Part shown: positions 31,218 to 41,461 of the stretch, piece by piece | How positions within the stretch are numbered: position 1 is the stretch's first letter | Layout: the number at the start of each line of letters is the position of its first letter | Source of the DNA: Candidatus Mediterraneibacter avicola | GTDB lineage: Bacteria; Bacillota; Clostridia; Lachnospirales; Lachnospiraceae | NCBI GenBank assembly: GCA_019115385.1 | Contig: DXDR01000083.1 | Span: 23,311-87,310 of the forward strand | Direction: 5' to 3' | Length of the DNA: 64,000 bases | The notes under the pieces: generated by a model | What the model was told of the DNA's origin: nothing | The model's input: only the letters and a program-made list of their open reading frames with translations | Databases searched by the model: none | Translations under genes and position numbers: made by a program

Positions 31218-32507
31218 ATGCTGGACATAAAATTTGTAAGAACCAATCCGGATATTGTAAAACAGAATATAAAAAATAAATTTCAGGATGAAAAACTTCC
31301 CCTTGTGGATGAAGTGATCGCTCTGGATTTAAGAAACAGAGAAATCAAACAGGAAGTGGAAGCGCTCAGGGCGGAGAAAAACAAAGCTTCGAAAATGATC
31401 GGTGCAATGATGGCTCAGAAAAAAATCGACGAGGCAGAAGAACTGAAAAAAAAGGTTTCTGAAAGTGCAGGCAGAATTGACGCACTGTCCGTCGAGGAAA
31501 AAGAAGTAGAAGAGAAAATCAGAAAGATCATGATGACAATACCTAATATCATTGATCCTTCTGTACCCATAGGAAAAGACGACAGTGAAAATGTAGAACT
31601 GGAGCGGTTCGGAGAGCCCGTGGTGCCGGATTTTGAAATTCCATATCACACGGACATTATGGAGTCATTCAACGGTATCGATCTGGAGAGTGCAAGAAGA
31701 GTTGCCGGAAACGGATTTTATTATCTGATGGGAGATATCGCCCGTCTGCATTCTGCAGTGATCGCATATGCCAGAGATTTTATGATCAACCGGGGATTTA
31801 CTTACTGTGTACCGCCCTTTATGATCCGCAGCAGTGTAGTTACCGGAGTAATGAGTTTTGCGGAAATGGACGCCATGATGTATAAGATCGAGGGTGAAGA
31901 TCTCTATCTTATAGGAACAAGTGAGCATTCAATGATCGGAAAATTTATAAATACACAGCTGACAGAAGAGGAACTTCCTCAGACGCTGACCAGTTATTCC
32001 CCATGCTTCAGAAAGGAAAAGGGAGCGCACGGCATTGAAGAGAGAGGTGTATACCGGATCCATCAGTTTGAAAAGCAGGAAATGATCGTTGTCTGCAAAC
32101 CGGAGGAAAGCATGGAATGGTATGATAAGCTGTGGAAAAATACAGTCGACCTTTTCCGTTCCCTGGACATTCCGGTCAGAACTCTGGAATGCTGCTCAGG
32201 AGATCTTGCAGATCTGAAAGTGAAATCAGTTGACGTGGAGGCATGGTCTCCCCGCCAGAAGAAATATTTTGAGGTAGGAAGCTGTTCGAACCTCGGAGAT
32301 GCACAGGCCAGAAGACTTGGTATCCGCGTGAAAGGAGAAAAAGGAAATTATTTTGCACATACGCTGAATAATACCGTTGTTGCACCGCCCCGTATGCTGA
32401 TCGCATTTCTGGAGAATAATCTCCAGGCGGACGGCTCCGTAAAGATACCGGAGGTCCTTCGGCCCTATATGGGAGGAAATGAAGTAATAAAATGCACCAA
32501 TATTTAA
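31218..32507 (+). CDS. serS: Seryl-tRNA synthetase
   Basis: MLDIKFVRTNPDIVKQNIKNK; GTSEHSMIGKF; SPCFRKEKGAHG; NTVVAPPRMLIAFLENN. Confidence 0.97.
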   Translation: MLDIKFVRTNPDIVKQNIKNKFQDEKLPLVDEVIALDLRNREIKQEVEALRAEKNKASKMIGAMMAQKKIDEAEELKKKVSESAGRIDALSVEEKEVEEKIRKIMMTIPNIIDPSVPIGKDDSENVELERFGEPVVPDFEIPYHTDIMESFNGIDLESARRVAGNGFYYLMGDIARLHSAVIAYARDFMINRGFTYCVPPFMIRSSVVTGVMSFAEMDAMMYKIEGEDLYLIGTSEHSMIGKFINTQLTEEELPQTLTSYSPCFRKEKGAHGIEERGVYRIHQFEKQEMIVVCKPEESMEWYDKLWKNTVDLFRSLDIPVRTLECCSGDLADLKVKSVDVEAWSPRQKKYFEVGSCSNLGDAQARRLGIRVKGEKGNYFAHTLNNTVVAPPRMLIAFLENNLQADGSVKIPEVLRPYMGGNEVIKCTNI

Positions 32508-33367
32508 AAGCAATCGGATTTGATAATATCCATACAAGGAAAGAGCTGCTCCGTCTGCTGAGCGAGGTAGAGCGTGATTTTACGCATCAGACGATCGTCT
32601 CCTACAAACCGGGAGAAGATTTCTGCGAATATCAGAAAGAGTACGGGCAGTGTGTCGGCATAACTCTGTGCGGCGAGCTGGACGAGCGGGAAGAGTTTGG
32701 ACAGGCATACTATTTTCCCTATTTTGAAGGAAGCGGAATCAGTACATTTGCAGAGATCATTGTGGAGAGGAAAATAGAAAAAGAACAGTATGTCGGTATG
32801 TGCGAAGATTCCAAGATCGGAATCAGCCTGATCTTTACTCTGCAGAACGGGATTGAGTATATGAGGGAAAAACAGGCCGGGTTTACGGCAGGGCTTACCA
32901 CTTCGGTAACCTTTTCCGGGCTGGCTCTTTCCGGTACTATACTTCTGCCGGTCATAAAAAATGAACAGCAGATCAGAAGCGAGCAGGCGGCTTCTGATAA
33001 CAGGAAGATGCTTCTGAGCGCCGCGCGCAACGGCGATCAGACTGCGATAGAAACTCTCACCCTGGATGATATAGATACTTATTCAAAGGTATCCCGCCGG
33101 CTGGCAAATGAGGATGTATTTTCCATTGTAGATACATATTTCATGCCCTATGGCGTGGAGTGTGATCTTTATTCCATTATGGGAGAAATACTTGCTGTGC
33201 GGACAAGGTACAATCGCGCCACAGGAGTGAAGTTATACCAGATGAAGCTCAATGTAAATGAAATGCAGTTCGACGTATGTGTACCGGCGGATTCAGTTAT
33301 GGGAGAGCCGGAGATCGGACGCAGGTTTAAAGGGACGATCTGGCTGCAGGGATATATCAATTTTTAA
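32492..33367 (+). CDS. DUF3881 family protein
   Basis: MHQYLKAIGFDNIHTRKELLRLLSEVERDF... typical of a Clostridia conserved family downstream of serS; family from memory. Confidence 0.65.
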   Translation: MHQYLKAIGFDNIHTRKELLRLLSEVERDFTHQTIVSYKPGEDFCEYQKEYGQCVGITLCGELDEREEFGQAYYFPYFEGSGISTFAEIIVERKIEKEQYVGMCEDSKIGISLIFTLQNGIEYMREKQAGFTAGLTTSVTFSGLALSGTILLPVIKNEQQIRSEQAASDNRKMLLSAARNGDQTAIETLTLDDIDTYSKVSRRLANEDVFSIVDTYFMPYGVECDLYSIMGEILAVRTRYNRATGVKLYQMKLNVNEMQFDVCVPADSVMGEPEIGRRFKGTIWLQGYINF

Positions 33368-33429
33368 AAGCATGAGCAGTCTCAGCCGGCTGGAATACAA
33401 CAGAATATAGAAACAGGATGTGGTTTAAG

Positions 33430-33477
33430 TCATCGGAAAATTTATTCATATAAATTTCCGGTGGCTTTTTTTCTTTT
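33430..33477 (+). terminator. Terminator downstream of DUF3881 gene
   Basis: CATCGGAAAaTTTATtcataTAAATTTCCGGTGG followed by CTTTTTTTCTTTT. Confidence 0.75.
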
Positions 33478-33509
33478 GGGTCCTGAATTTCTGAAATTAG
33501 TAAAAATAT

Positions 33510-33669
33510 AACAGTTCAGCCCGCACCATTCGTAAAACCGCACTACGTGCTTATTGCGGCTGTCGCCGCTGTTTTACTCATTGACGGGCGCTTAGTTCAT
33601 CTGCACATCAGTCGCCGGATTCTTATGCAAGCATAAATCCGTCTCCTGATGACAGATGGCTGAACTGTT
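33510..33669. repeat. Multibranched palindromic intergenic element (putative structured RNA or MITE-like repeat)
   Basis: Outer perfect IR AACAGTTCAGCC/GGCTGAACTGTT (33510-33521/33658-33669) enclosing arm GTAAAAC...GTTTTAC (33532-33577) and arm CATCAG..CGGATT..TTATGC-AA-GCATAA..AATCCG..CTGATG (33606-33651). Confidence 0.8.
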
Positions 33670-33710
33670 AAGTAAAAATATACAAAAAAGTAAATTTCTA
33701 AAATTCTATG

Positions 33711-33739
33711 TTGACAGATATAAACAATAGCGGTATAGT
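33711..33739 (+). promoter_or_regulatory. Sigma-A-type promoter for NhaC-family gene
   Basis: TTGACA - 17 nt - TATAGT. Confidence 0.7.
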
Positions 33740-33824
33740 TAAAACACATAATAATATACAACATATATAAAATAATGGTGTAACACATCATATCTATTAG
33801 GAGGAGATACTAAGGAGGGATAAC

Positions 33825-35171
33825 ATGGAATACGGACTGATCTCAGTTGTACCCGCAGTAATTTTAATTTTGTTTGCCCTGAAGACAAGAAGAACCTTTG
33901 AAGCGTTGATCATAGGCACATTTGTTACATATATCATCATCAAAGGTCCTGGCTTTCTCACCGCGTGGATCGATTCTCTCTTTGAGGTTCTGACAGATCA
34001 GGACGTTCAGTGGGTGATCATCGTGTGCGGCCTTTTTGGAAGCCTGATCGCTCTTCTTGAAGCCTCCAACGGTACAATATCCTTTACGGAAAAAATGGCG
34101 TCAATCTGTAAATCCGCAAAGAGTTCCCTCGTTGTTACATGGATCATGGGAATGCTCATTTTTATCGATGACTATCTGAATATCATCACACTGGGGACCT
34201 GCATGTGCCCGCTCACAGACCGGTATAAAGAGCCGAGGGAGGCCACATCGTATATTATTGATTCCACGGCAGCTCCAGTGTGCGTTCTTCTTCCGATTTC
34301 CACATGGTCCATTTTTTATGCGTCGATGTTTTTTGCAAGGCCGGAAATTGCGGCGCTTGGTTTTTCCAGCGCGACTTCTATGTATGTGTCAATTATCCCT
34401 TATATCTTTTATCCGATCTTTACAGAGATCATTGTTCTTTTGTTCTGCCTGAAGCTGATGCCGAAGGTGGGCAGGATGAAAAAGGCATATGAGAGAATGG
34501 AAAATGCGCCGGAAATACAGATAAAAAAGAAAAGCGATATACCGGATGGGAAAAAGGGGACAATATGGGATTTCCTCATTCCAATAGTGATCCTGGTCAT
34601 ACTCACCCTTGTTTATGGAGAAATCCTGATCGGGCTTATCGTGTCCCTCGCAGTATGTCTGGTAATGTTCCTTCCGCGCAGGCTGATGACATTTGGAGAA
34701 TTCTGTGATTCTTTTATGAAAGGGTTCTGCAATATGATCCCTACTCTTGCTGTGCTGGTAGCTGCATTTCTGATGCAGCAGGCGGCGCAGGACATCGGGC
34801 TTCCGCAGTATATTATTTCCGTGGCTGAGCCGCTGATGAGTCCGGCGCTCTTCCCGGCGATCACATTTATTGCAGTTTCTCTTCTTACCTTTGTTACGGG
34901 AAGCAACTGGGGAATCCCTGCGGCCTGTGTTCCGATCGTCATTCCGCTGGCCTCGGCGGTGGGAGCGGATATGATCCTGACAATGGCTGCCATCGTTTCG
35001 GCAGGAACATTCGGGTCTCATGCATGTTTCTACTCGGACGCTACAGTTATGACCTCTGCGGCATGCGAGATGGAAAATATGGATCATGCGCTGAGCCAGA
35101 TCCCCTATGCGATGTTTGGAGCTGTTCTGTCCCTGGCTGCATTTCTCATATGCGGGATAGCGGGACTTTAA
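33825..35171 (+). CDS. NhaC-family Na+/H+ antiporter-like transporter
   Basis: Polytopic; DDYLNIITLGTCMCPLTDRYKEPREATSYIIDSTAAPVCVLLPISTWSIFY; VTGSNWGIPAACVPIVIPLA. Confidence 0.85.
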   Translation: MEYGLISVVPAVILILFALKTRRTFEALIIGTFVTYIIIKGPGFLTAWIDSLFEVLTDQDVQWVIIVCGLFGSLIALLEASNGTISFTEKMASICKSAKSSLVVTWIMGMLIFIDDYLNIITLGTCMCPLTDRYKEPREATSYIIDSTAAPVCVLLPISTWSIFYASMFFARPEIAALGFSSATSMYVSIIPYIFYPIFTEIIVLLFCLKLMPKVGRMKKAYERMENAPEIQIKKKSDIPDGKKGTIWDFLIPIVILVILTLVYGEILIGLIVSLAVCLVMFLPRRLMTFGEFCDSFMKGFCNMIPTLAVLVAAFLMQQAAQDIGLPQYIISVAEPLMSPALFPAITFIAVSLLTFVTGSNWGIPAACVPIVIPLASAVGADMILTMAAIVSAGTFGSHACFYSDATVMTSAACEMENMDHALSQIPYAMFGAVLSLAAFLICGIAGL

Positions 35172-35203
35172 GCAGATAAAAATTATATGAGGAGGAGGTA
35201 ACT

Positions 35204-36751
35204 ATGGGTGTATTTTTTATGGGCATTGACATCGGGACAAACGAGTCGAAAGGCGTTCTGATCGACGAAAGATGCAGGATCGTGGCGAAAGCAGTGACTT
35301 CCCACGAGACGGAAAATCCGAAACCAAACTATTACGAGCATGACGCTGAAAAAATATGGTGGGCTGATTTCTGCATACTCTCCAGAAAACTGATCGAAGA
35401 GTCAAAAACAGATCCAGCTGAAATCATGGCCGTAGGCTGCAGCGCGCTGAGCGCGGACGTAGTACCTGTAGATGAAAACTGCGTGCCGCTGAGGAAAGCA
35501 ATCCTGTATGGAATCGATGCAAGGGCGTCCCGGGAGATCGAACAGATCAAAGAATACTACGGGCCGGAGAGAATGAAAGAGATATTCGGAGATCATGAGC
35601 TTTGTTCCTCGGATTGTATGCCGAAGATCCTGTGGATCAAAAATAATGAGCCGGAAATATTTGAGAAAACATACAAGTTCCTGACAGCGTCCTCATATCT
35701 GACGGCAAAACTGACCGGGGAGTATGTTATAGACCGCTATCTGGCTGTATCGTCCTTTGCACCGTGCTACAGGAGTGATCTGTCCATAGACCGGGAGCTG
35801 ACAGAAGAACTGTACTGCCGCGCAGACCAGCTGGCAGACGGAAGAGAGACCAGCGATGTGGTCGGAAAAGTAACGGAAAAGGCGGCCGGGGAGACGGGAT
35901 TAAAAGCAGGCACGCTGGTAGTTACGGGAACAGATGATTCCGGGGCCGAGGCCATCAGCACCGGTGTTTTAAAACCGGGGGATCTGATGATCCAGCTTGG
36001 ATCTACCTGCTATATCATGTACTGCAGCGACAGAATGGTCAATGACGAGAGAATCTGGTCCGAGGATTTTCTCATCCCCGGCACATTCTGCCAGGACGGC
36101 GGAACAAATACAGCGGGGGCACTTACAAAATGGATCAGAGATACAGCATTTACTGACCTGAAGGAAAAGCAGGACGCAGGCGGGGAAAACGCATTTTCCG
36201 CTATGGCCGCTCTTGCCGACGATGTTCCTCCCGGATCAGAGGGGCTTGTTGTACTTCCTTATTTTGCAGGAGAGCGGACGCCTGTCAATGACCCGGATGC
36301 GAGAGGCGTGTATTTCGGACTTCTCCAGAGCCATACAAGAAAACATCTGTACCGGGCGGCTCTGGAAGGCGTGGCTTACTCCATTGCACATCATATAGAA
36401 ATCCTTGAGGAGCACGGGCTTAAGATCAACAACTTCATGTGCGTGGGAGGCGGAGCACAGAACCATCCATGGCTCCAGATCATTGCCGATGTGTGCGGAT
36501 ATACGGTTAAGACAGCGGAAATCACCATTGGTTCCTCCTATGGGGACGCCATGATCGCTGCCATCGGAGCGGGACGGTTTGAAGGATATGCAGATCTGGC
36601 GGATTATATCAAGAGCGGCATGGAATTTCAGCCTTCGCAGGAAAATCACAGGCTGTACCAGAAGTATTTTTCAATATACAAGAGGCTTTATAAGGCTGCG
36701 GCGCCTTTGATGCATGAGATTGCCCACATAGACGGGCAGGAAGAGGAGTAA
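35204..36751 (+). CDS. FGGY-family carbohydrate kinase (xylulokinase-like)
   Basis: FMGIDIGTNESKGVLID; GTDDSGAEAISTGV; MCVGGGAQNHPWLQIIADVCGYTV. Confidence 0.88.
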   Translation: MGVFFMGIDIGTNESKGVLIDERCRIVAKAVTSHETENPKPNYYEHDAEKIWWADFCILSRKLIEESKTDPAEIMAVGCSALSADVVPVDENCVPLRKAILYGIDARASREIEQIKEYYGPERMKEIFGDHELCSSDCMPKILWIKNNEPEIFEKTYKFLTASSYLTAKLTGEYVIDRYLAVSSFAPCYRSDLSIDRELTEELYCRADQLADGRETSDVVGKVTEKAAGETGLKAGTLVVTGTDDSGAEAISTGVLKPGDLMIQLGSTCYIMYCSDRMVNDERIWSEDFLIPGTFCQDGGTNTAGALTKWIRDTAFTDLKEKQDAGGENAFSAMAALADDVPPGSEGLVVLPYFAGERTPVNDPDARGVYFGLLQSHTRKHLYRAALEGVAYSIAHHIEILEEHGLKINNFMCVGGGAQNHPWLQIIADVCGYTVKTAEITIGSSYGDAMIAAIGAGRFEGYADLADYIKSGMEFQPSQENHRLYQKYFSIYKRLYKAAAPLMHEIAHIDGQEEE

Positions 36752-36756
36752 AAGCT

Positions 36757-37527
36757 ATGGGCAGGGGGATCGTTTTTTTTGACATAGACGGAACGCTCTG
36801 CAGATATGCCGGTAAGGTGGATCCAGGGTTGAAAGAATGTTTCCGCAGATTTCACGAGAAGGGAAACGCCGCGTTTCTTTGTACAGGCAGGTCGCCGGTG
36901 GACATACAGCCGGATATACTGGAGCTGGGGTTTGACGGAATGATCGCGCTGATGGGAGCGTATATCGAAGTCGGCGGAAAAGTGATCCAGAATAAATGCA
37001 TCCCTCAGAGTCTGTTAAAGGAGACAGTGGATGTGCTGCTTGCCAATCAGATCCAGGCATTTCTGCTCGGAAGAGAAATCTATGCCCGGACCGAATATGC
37101 AAGGGATTATGACTGGAATCTGCCGGTTTTTCACGGTATGGAGGATCTGTATGTAAACGGGCATGAGCCTGAGATCGCGTCCATAGATCTGGATTTTGGG
37201 CGGATTGAAGATATTGAGATCTGTCTCCCTGTCATGGAAAAACATTCGGAGTTTATCCAGTATTCCGACATTACGGGACAGACCCGTCTCCACGGTGTAA
37301 ACAAATCGCGGGGAATTATGACGGTGCTCGGATTCCCGGAGTACCGGGGAATGACAAGCTACGCGATAGGAGACAGCCAGAATGATATCGAGATGCTCCG
37401 TTTCGTTGACGTGGGGATCGCGATGGGGGACGCGCCCCAGGAGGTGTCAGACTGCGCAAAATGGCAGACTTCTGTGGTGGAGGCAGACGGCGTAGGCCGC
37501 GCTCTGAGGCATTTCGGACTGGCGTAA
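36757..37527 (+). CDS. HAD-superfamily hydrolase (Cof type)
   Basis: IVFFDIDGTLCRYAGKV; NKSRGIMTVL; YAIGDSQNDIEMLRFVDVGIAMGDAPQEV. Confidence 0.9.
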   Translation: MGRGIVFFDIDGTLCRYAGKVDPGLKECFRRFHEKGNAAFLCTGRSPVDIQPDILELGFDGMIALMGAYIEVGGKVIQNKCIPQSLLKETVDVLLANQIQAFLLGREIYARTEYARDYDWNLPVFHGMEDLYVNGHEPEIASIDLDFGRIEDIEICLPVMEKHSEFIQYSDITGQTRLHGVNKSRGIMTVLGFPEYRGMTSYAIGDSQNDIEMLRFVDVGIAMGDAPQEVSDCAKWQTSVVEADGVGRALRHFGLA

Positions 37528-37593
37528 TCTAAAAATCAGAGAACACAATAATTTATAAAAATGGATTTAGTTAAAAAAGAAAAGGAGAAAAAA

Positions 37594-38418
37594 ATGAGTT
37601 GGACAAAAGAGATGTTTGGAGTTGAGAAACCGGTGATCGCACTGCTTCACCTTAATGCATTCCCGGGGGATCCCCGGTTTATCGACGGGGAAGATTCGAT
37701 GGAAAAAACAGTGGAGGACGCCAGAAAAGACCTGCATGCTCTCCAGGACGGAGGCGTGGACGGCGTGCTGATCTCCAATGAGTTCAGCTTTCCCTACCAG
37801 GCACAGGCGGAGCCGGTGGTGGCGTGCGCTATGGCCAGAGTGATCGGAGAACTGAGAAGTGAGATTCGTGTGCCATACGGCATTGACCTGGAGGCGGATC
37901 CCATGCTGGCAATGGATCTGGCTGCTGCGGTGGATGCGAAATTTGTGAGAGGGACCTTTACGGGAACATATGTGGGAGTCGGGGGCGTGACCTGCCCGGA
38001 CACAGGGGCCATCCTGCGCAGAAAGAAAGCCCTCGGACTGAAGGATCTGAAGCTTTTGTACTTCCTGAACAATGAGTCGGATTCTTATATGACGCCGATT
38101 CACTATCCCGATCTGGCAAAGGAGATCATTTTCAACTGTGAACCGGACGGCCTGTGCGTTACCGGAGCGCATGCGGGAATCGAAGCAAAGAGCACCATCA
38201 TCGAAGAGACCAGGGAAAAGGTAAAAGATCTGGGAGTACCTGTATTTGCGGCAACCGGCTGCAATATCGGGAATATTAAGGAAAAACTGGCTATTTCCGA
38301 CGGCGCTCTGGTGGGAACCTGCCTGAAAAAAGACGGGAAATTCAAAAATCATATTGACGGCGACCGTGTGAAAAGGTTTATGGAGCAGGTTGAAGAATAC
38401 AGGACGCTGAAAAAATAG
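37594..38418 (+). CDS. BtpA/SgcQ family TIM-barrel protein
   Basis: VIALLHLNAFPGDPRF; DGGVDGVLISNEFSFPY; GADGTCLKKDGKF-like C-terminus (GALVGTCLKKDGKFKNHID). Confidence 0.85.
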   Translation: MSWTKEMFGVEKPVIALLHLNAFPGDPRFIDGEDSMEKTVEDARKDLHALQDGGVDGVLISNEFSFPYQAQAEPVVACAMARVIGELRSEIRVPYGIDLEADPMLAMDLAAAVDAKFVRGTFTGTYVGVGGVTCPDTGAILRRKKALGLKDLKLLYFLNNESDSYMTPIHYPDLAKEIIFNCEPDGLCVTGAHAGIEAKSTIIEETREKVKDLGVPVFAATGCNIGNIKEKLAISDGALVGTCLKKDGKFKNHIDGDRVKRFMEQVEEYRTLKK

Positions 38419-38481
38419 ACAAATTAAATCGAAAGCATTTAGCGGTTTTTTACAAAAAATCTGAATTAATTGAAAAATTGT

Positions 38482-38510
38482 TGACACAATTTACAACTTA
38501 GTGGTATATG
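38482..38510 (+). promoter_or_regulatory. Putative promoter upstream of the NagB-like gene
   Basis: TTGACA followed after ~17-18 nt by GTATAT/TATATG. Confidence 0.5.
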
Positions 38511-38587
38511 TAAAATATAAAGTCATATATGAACTATATAAAATATATAAAGTAAATATTTTACGGAAAAGAAAAGGGGTGCACAAA

Positions 38588-39463
38588 GTGAACAGAGAAG
38601 AAATGTGTAAATGGTGCAGTATTCCCGCAGAAGAACTGGAAAATCATCCGGATTCCAAGATCAAGGTAAAAATCTTTGAAGACAAGAATGATGTTTCAGT
38701 AGTGACGGGAAACATGATGGCAGACGAGGTCATTGCAAACAACCTTGCAGGAAAACCGACAAAATGGATCCTGCCGGCAGGCCCTATGGGTCAGTACAAA
38801 TATTTTGCAGACCGGGTGAACAAAGAGAGGATCAGCCTGAAAAACGTATATGTATTTCATATGGATGATTTCCTCGACTGGGAGGGGCGTCCTTATCCGG
38901 AGGTGGATAACTACTTCAGCCTGAAGGCGAACATGATCGCCGGATTCTATGGACTGATCGACGAGGAACTTAACGTTCCTGAGGAAAACAGGTTCTTCCC
39001 GAGTATTTACGATATTGATGCCATCGACAACAAGATCGAGGAAATGGGAGGAGTAGATACAGTGTTTGGAGGCCTGGGCTACAAAGGGCTGGTCGCTTTC
39101 TGTGAGGCGCCGAATTCTCCTTATTATGACATTACTGTAGATGAGTATGCAGCCTCAAAGACGCGGGTCGTACATCTGAATGAAGATACGCTGATCTCGC
39201 TGAGTGAGCGCGATATCGGAGGCTTTGTACAGATCGTGCCGCCGATGGCGATCACGATCGGATTTAAGTCCATGCTCAATGCAAAGAAGGCAGTGTTCAT
39301 GGTAACGACAGGTTCCTGGAAACAGACTTCCATCCGTGTGCTGATGTTCTCGGAGCCGACGGTGGAATACCCGGCCACCATTTTTCCGAAATATGTTCCT
39401 GAGGTGATCGTGCTGACAGATACAAAGACAGCACAGCCTCCGCTGACTGACGATATTTTTTGA
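38588..39463 (+). CDS. Glucosamine-6-phosphate deaminase/isomerase-like protein (divergent NagB family)
   Basis: LPAGPMGQYKYFADRVN; VYVFHMDDFLDWEGR; FGGLGYKGLVAFCEAPNS; GTG start at 38588 after GGGGTG. Confidence 0.75.
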   Translation: MNREEMCKWCSIPAEELENHPDSKIKVKIFEDKNDVSVVTGNMMADEVIANNLAGKPTKWILPAGPMGQYKYFADRVNKERISLKNVYVFHMDDFLDWEGRPYPEVDNYFSLKANMIAGFYGLIDEELNVPEENRFFPSIYDIDAIDNKIEEMGGVDTVFGGLGYKGLVAFCEAPNSPYYDITVDEYAASKTRVVHLNEDTLISLSERDIGGFVQIVPPMAITIGFKSMLNAKKAVFMVTTGSWKQTSIRVLMFSEPTVEYPATIFPKYVPEVIVLTDTKTAQPPLTDDIF

Positions 39464-39477
39464 TTTGGAGGGATAAC

Positions 39478-40434
39478 ATGAGTAAGATACCGGATATTGT
39501 TGTAGTAAACGGACACGGACTTGGAGAATACTGTGATGTAAAACGGATCCCGGAGCCTGGAGAGAGCTGCACCGCATATAACCGGCGGGCGGCAATGGAC
39601 GCGGGAAAAGGGACCAACGTGGCCTGCGCCATCGGAAGACTGGGAGGAAATGTTTCCTTTGTAGCAAAATGCGGCGTAGACCAGTGCGGCCAGCTGGGTT
39701 ACAAATGGCTGGGAGAGTCCAATGTAAGTACAGACTATTACTGGCTGGATCCATCCATTGAATCCTGCCTGGGGCTGTGTATCATCGCAGAGAACGGAGA
39801 AAATCTGCTGCTTGATTTTGACGATGATATCAACGCGATCCAGCCTGACGAGGTGGACCGGGTGGTGAGAAAATTAAAAGGAGCGAGATATCTGACCGCC
39901 GGCTTTGCCCAGTCAGTGGAGTCCGGGCTGACAGCCTGCAAGACCGGGAAAGAGATGGGAATGTACACTCTCCTGAACCCGAGCCCGCTCAGGGACGGAC
40001 TGAAACTTCCCGAGATGCCGTATGTGGATGTGCTCTGTGTAAACGAGGGAGAGTCCTACGAGATGCTGGAACTTGACCCGGAGGAAAAACTGGACTGGAA
40101 AGAACTGGGACAGAGGCTGCTTGACAGATATCGCTGCGGCGCGGTCGTAATGACGCTCGGCTCCGCCGGTTCTGCCGGGATCACTGCAGACGACGCATGG
40201 ATCTGCCCGCCTGCAAAAGTGGATATGGTGGATGAGACCGGAGCAGGAGATGGATTCCTGGGCGCTGTCACCTGGTGCCTGAGCCAGGGAAGAACTCTGA
40301 AGCAGGCAATGGAATGGGCCAATGTATATGCGGCTTATACAGTCACAAAGTCCGGTTCTCTTGAATTCTATCCCTGGAAAGAGCAGATACCGGAGATTTT
40401 CAAAAATCTGGGAAGAGAAGACCTGCTGTTTTAA
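39478..40434 (+). CDS. PfkB-family carbohydrate kinase
   Basis: DAGKGTNVACAIGRLGGNVSFVAKCG; VDETGAGDGFLGAVTWCL; RBS GGAGGG. Confidence 0.92.
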   Translation: MSKIPDIVVVNGHGLGEYCDVKRIPEPGESCTAYNRRAAMDAGKGTNVACAIGRLGGNVSFVAKCGVDQCGQLGYKWLGESNVSTDYYWLDPSIESCLGLCIIAENGENLLLDFDDDINAIQPDEVDRVVRKLKGARYLTAGFAQSVESGLTACKTGKEMGMYTLLNPSPLRDGLKLPEMPYVDVLCVNEGESYEMLELDPEEKLDWKELGQRLLDRYRCGAVVMTLGSAGSAGITADDAWICPPAKVDMVDETGAGDGFLGAVTWCLSQGRTLKQAMEWANVYAAYTVTKSGSLEFYPWKEQIPEIFKNLGREDLLF

Positions 40435-40528
40435 ACCGGCCGGGGAAGGAAAAGGCAGGTTGAGAACAGAAAGCGGATGAAGGGCATCCGCTTGGAAAAT
40501 TACAGGATTACAGAAAGGAAGAATCAGA

Positions 40529-41440
40529 ATGGCAAAATTTTTTAACGGAATTATTTCCGAACCAATGATTTCATACAACGATGATCAGTCCATTGATTTT
40601 GATACCACGGCGCAGATCTTTTCTAATCTGGCACACAGAGGCGCCTCCGGGTTGTTTATAAACGGATTCGGGGACGAGACGTATTCTCTGTCGCTGACAG
40701 AGCGCCTGGACATAGTAAAGTGTGCGCAGAAGGCTGTAGAAGGAACCGACTGCCTGGTCGTTGCAGTTGTGTTCGCCACTTGCCTGAGAGACGCGCTCTG
40801 GCTGATCCGCGAATATAAGAAACTGGACGTTAAGGCAATGTGTATCTCACTTCCGCCCTTCTATCAGATGACGCCTCACGCAGCATATCAGTACCTGTCC
40901 GCCCAGCTGAAGGAGACAGAGGTTCCGACCATCGTGTTCAACTGCCGTGAGATGGATCAGTTCGCGTCTCCTGAGCTTCTGGGACGCCTGGCTCATGAAT
41001 TCCCGAACTGCCAGGGCTACAAGGATGCTACAAGAGATATCATCCATCTGAACAAGTGCCTGGATGAGCTGGACGACTTAAAAGAGGATTTCAGCATCAT
41101 CTCCGGTTCTGACGCTACGCTTTTTACCCATATGGCTATGGGAGCATCGGCATCCGTCAGCTTTATGAGCGTTCCGTTCCTGGATCAGATGAAAGATATC
41201 TACGATTACTTTAAGGCAGGAGAGTATGAAAAGGCATGGCAGGCACAGAGGATCGTGCTTAAGCTGCGTACCTTTATGCAGCAGTTCCCGGATTCATCCG
41301 CATACATTTACGCCATGAAATATACGGCAAAGATCAATGTAAAGGGAACGCGGCATCCGGACGATATGCTCTATATCCCGGAAGAGGAACTTCGTAAATT
41401 TGACCGGATGGTAGAAGAGTTCGGTATTCTTGACAGGTAA
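40529..41440 (+). CDS. Dihydrodipicolinate synthase/N-acetylneuraminate lyase-family aldolase
   Basis: GASGLFINGFGDETYSLSLTERLDIVKCA; GYKDATRD (Schiff-base Lys); SGSDATLFTHMAMGASASVSFMS. Confidence 0.85.
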   Translation: MAKFFNGIISEPMISYNDDQSIDFDTTAQIFSNLAHRGASGLFINGFGDETYSLSLTERLDIVKCAQKAVEGTDCLVVAVVFATCLRDALWLIREYKKLDVKAMCISLPPFYQMTPHAAYQYLSAQLKETEVPTIVFNCREMDQFASPELLGRLAHEFPNCQGYKDATRDIIHLNKCLDELDDLKEDFSIISGSDATLFTHMAMGASASVSFMSVPFLDQMKDIYDYFKAGEYEKAWQAQRIVLKLRTFMQQFPDSSAYIYAMKYTAKINVKGTRHPDDMLYIPEEELRKFDRMVEEFGILDR

Positions 41441-41461
41441 TGGAAGAATTGGAGGGATAAT

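Noticed and set aside
37567-38487. 306-aa minus-strand ORF opposite BtpA/SgcQ
   Set aside because: Antisense to a strongly family-matching protein; no motif.
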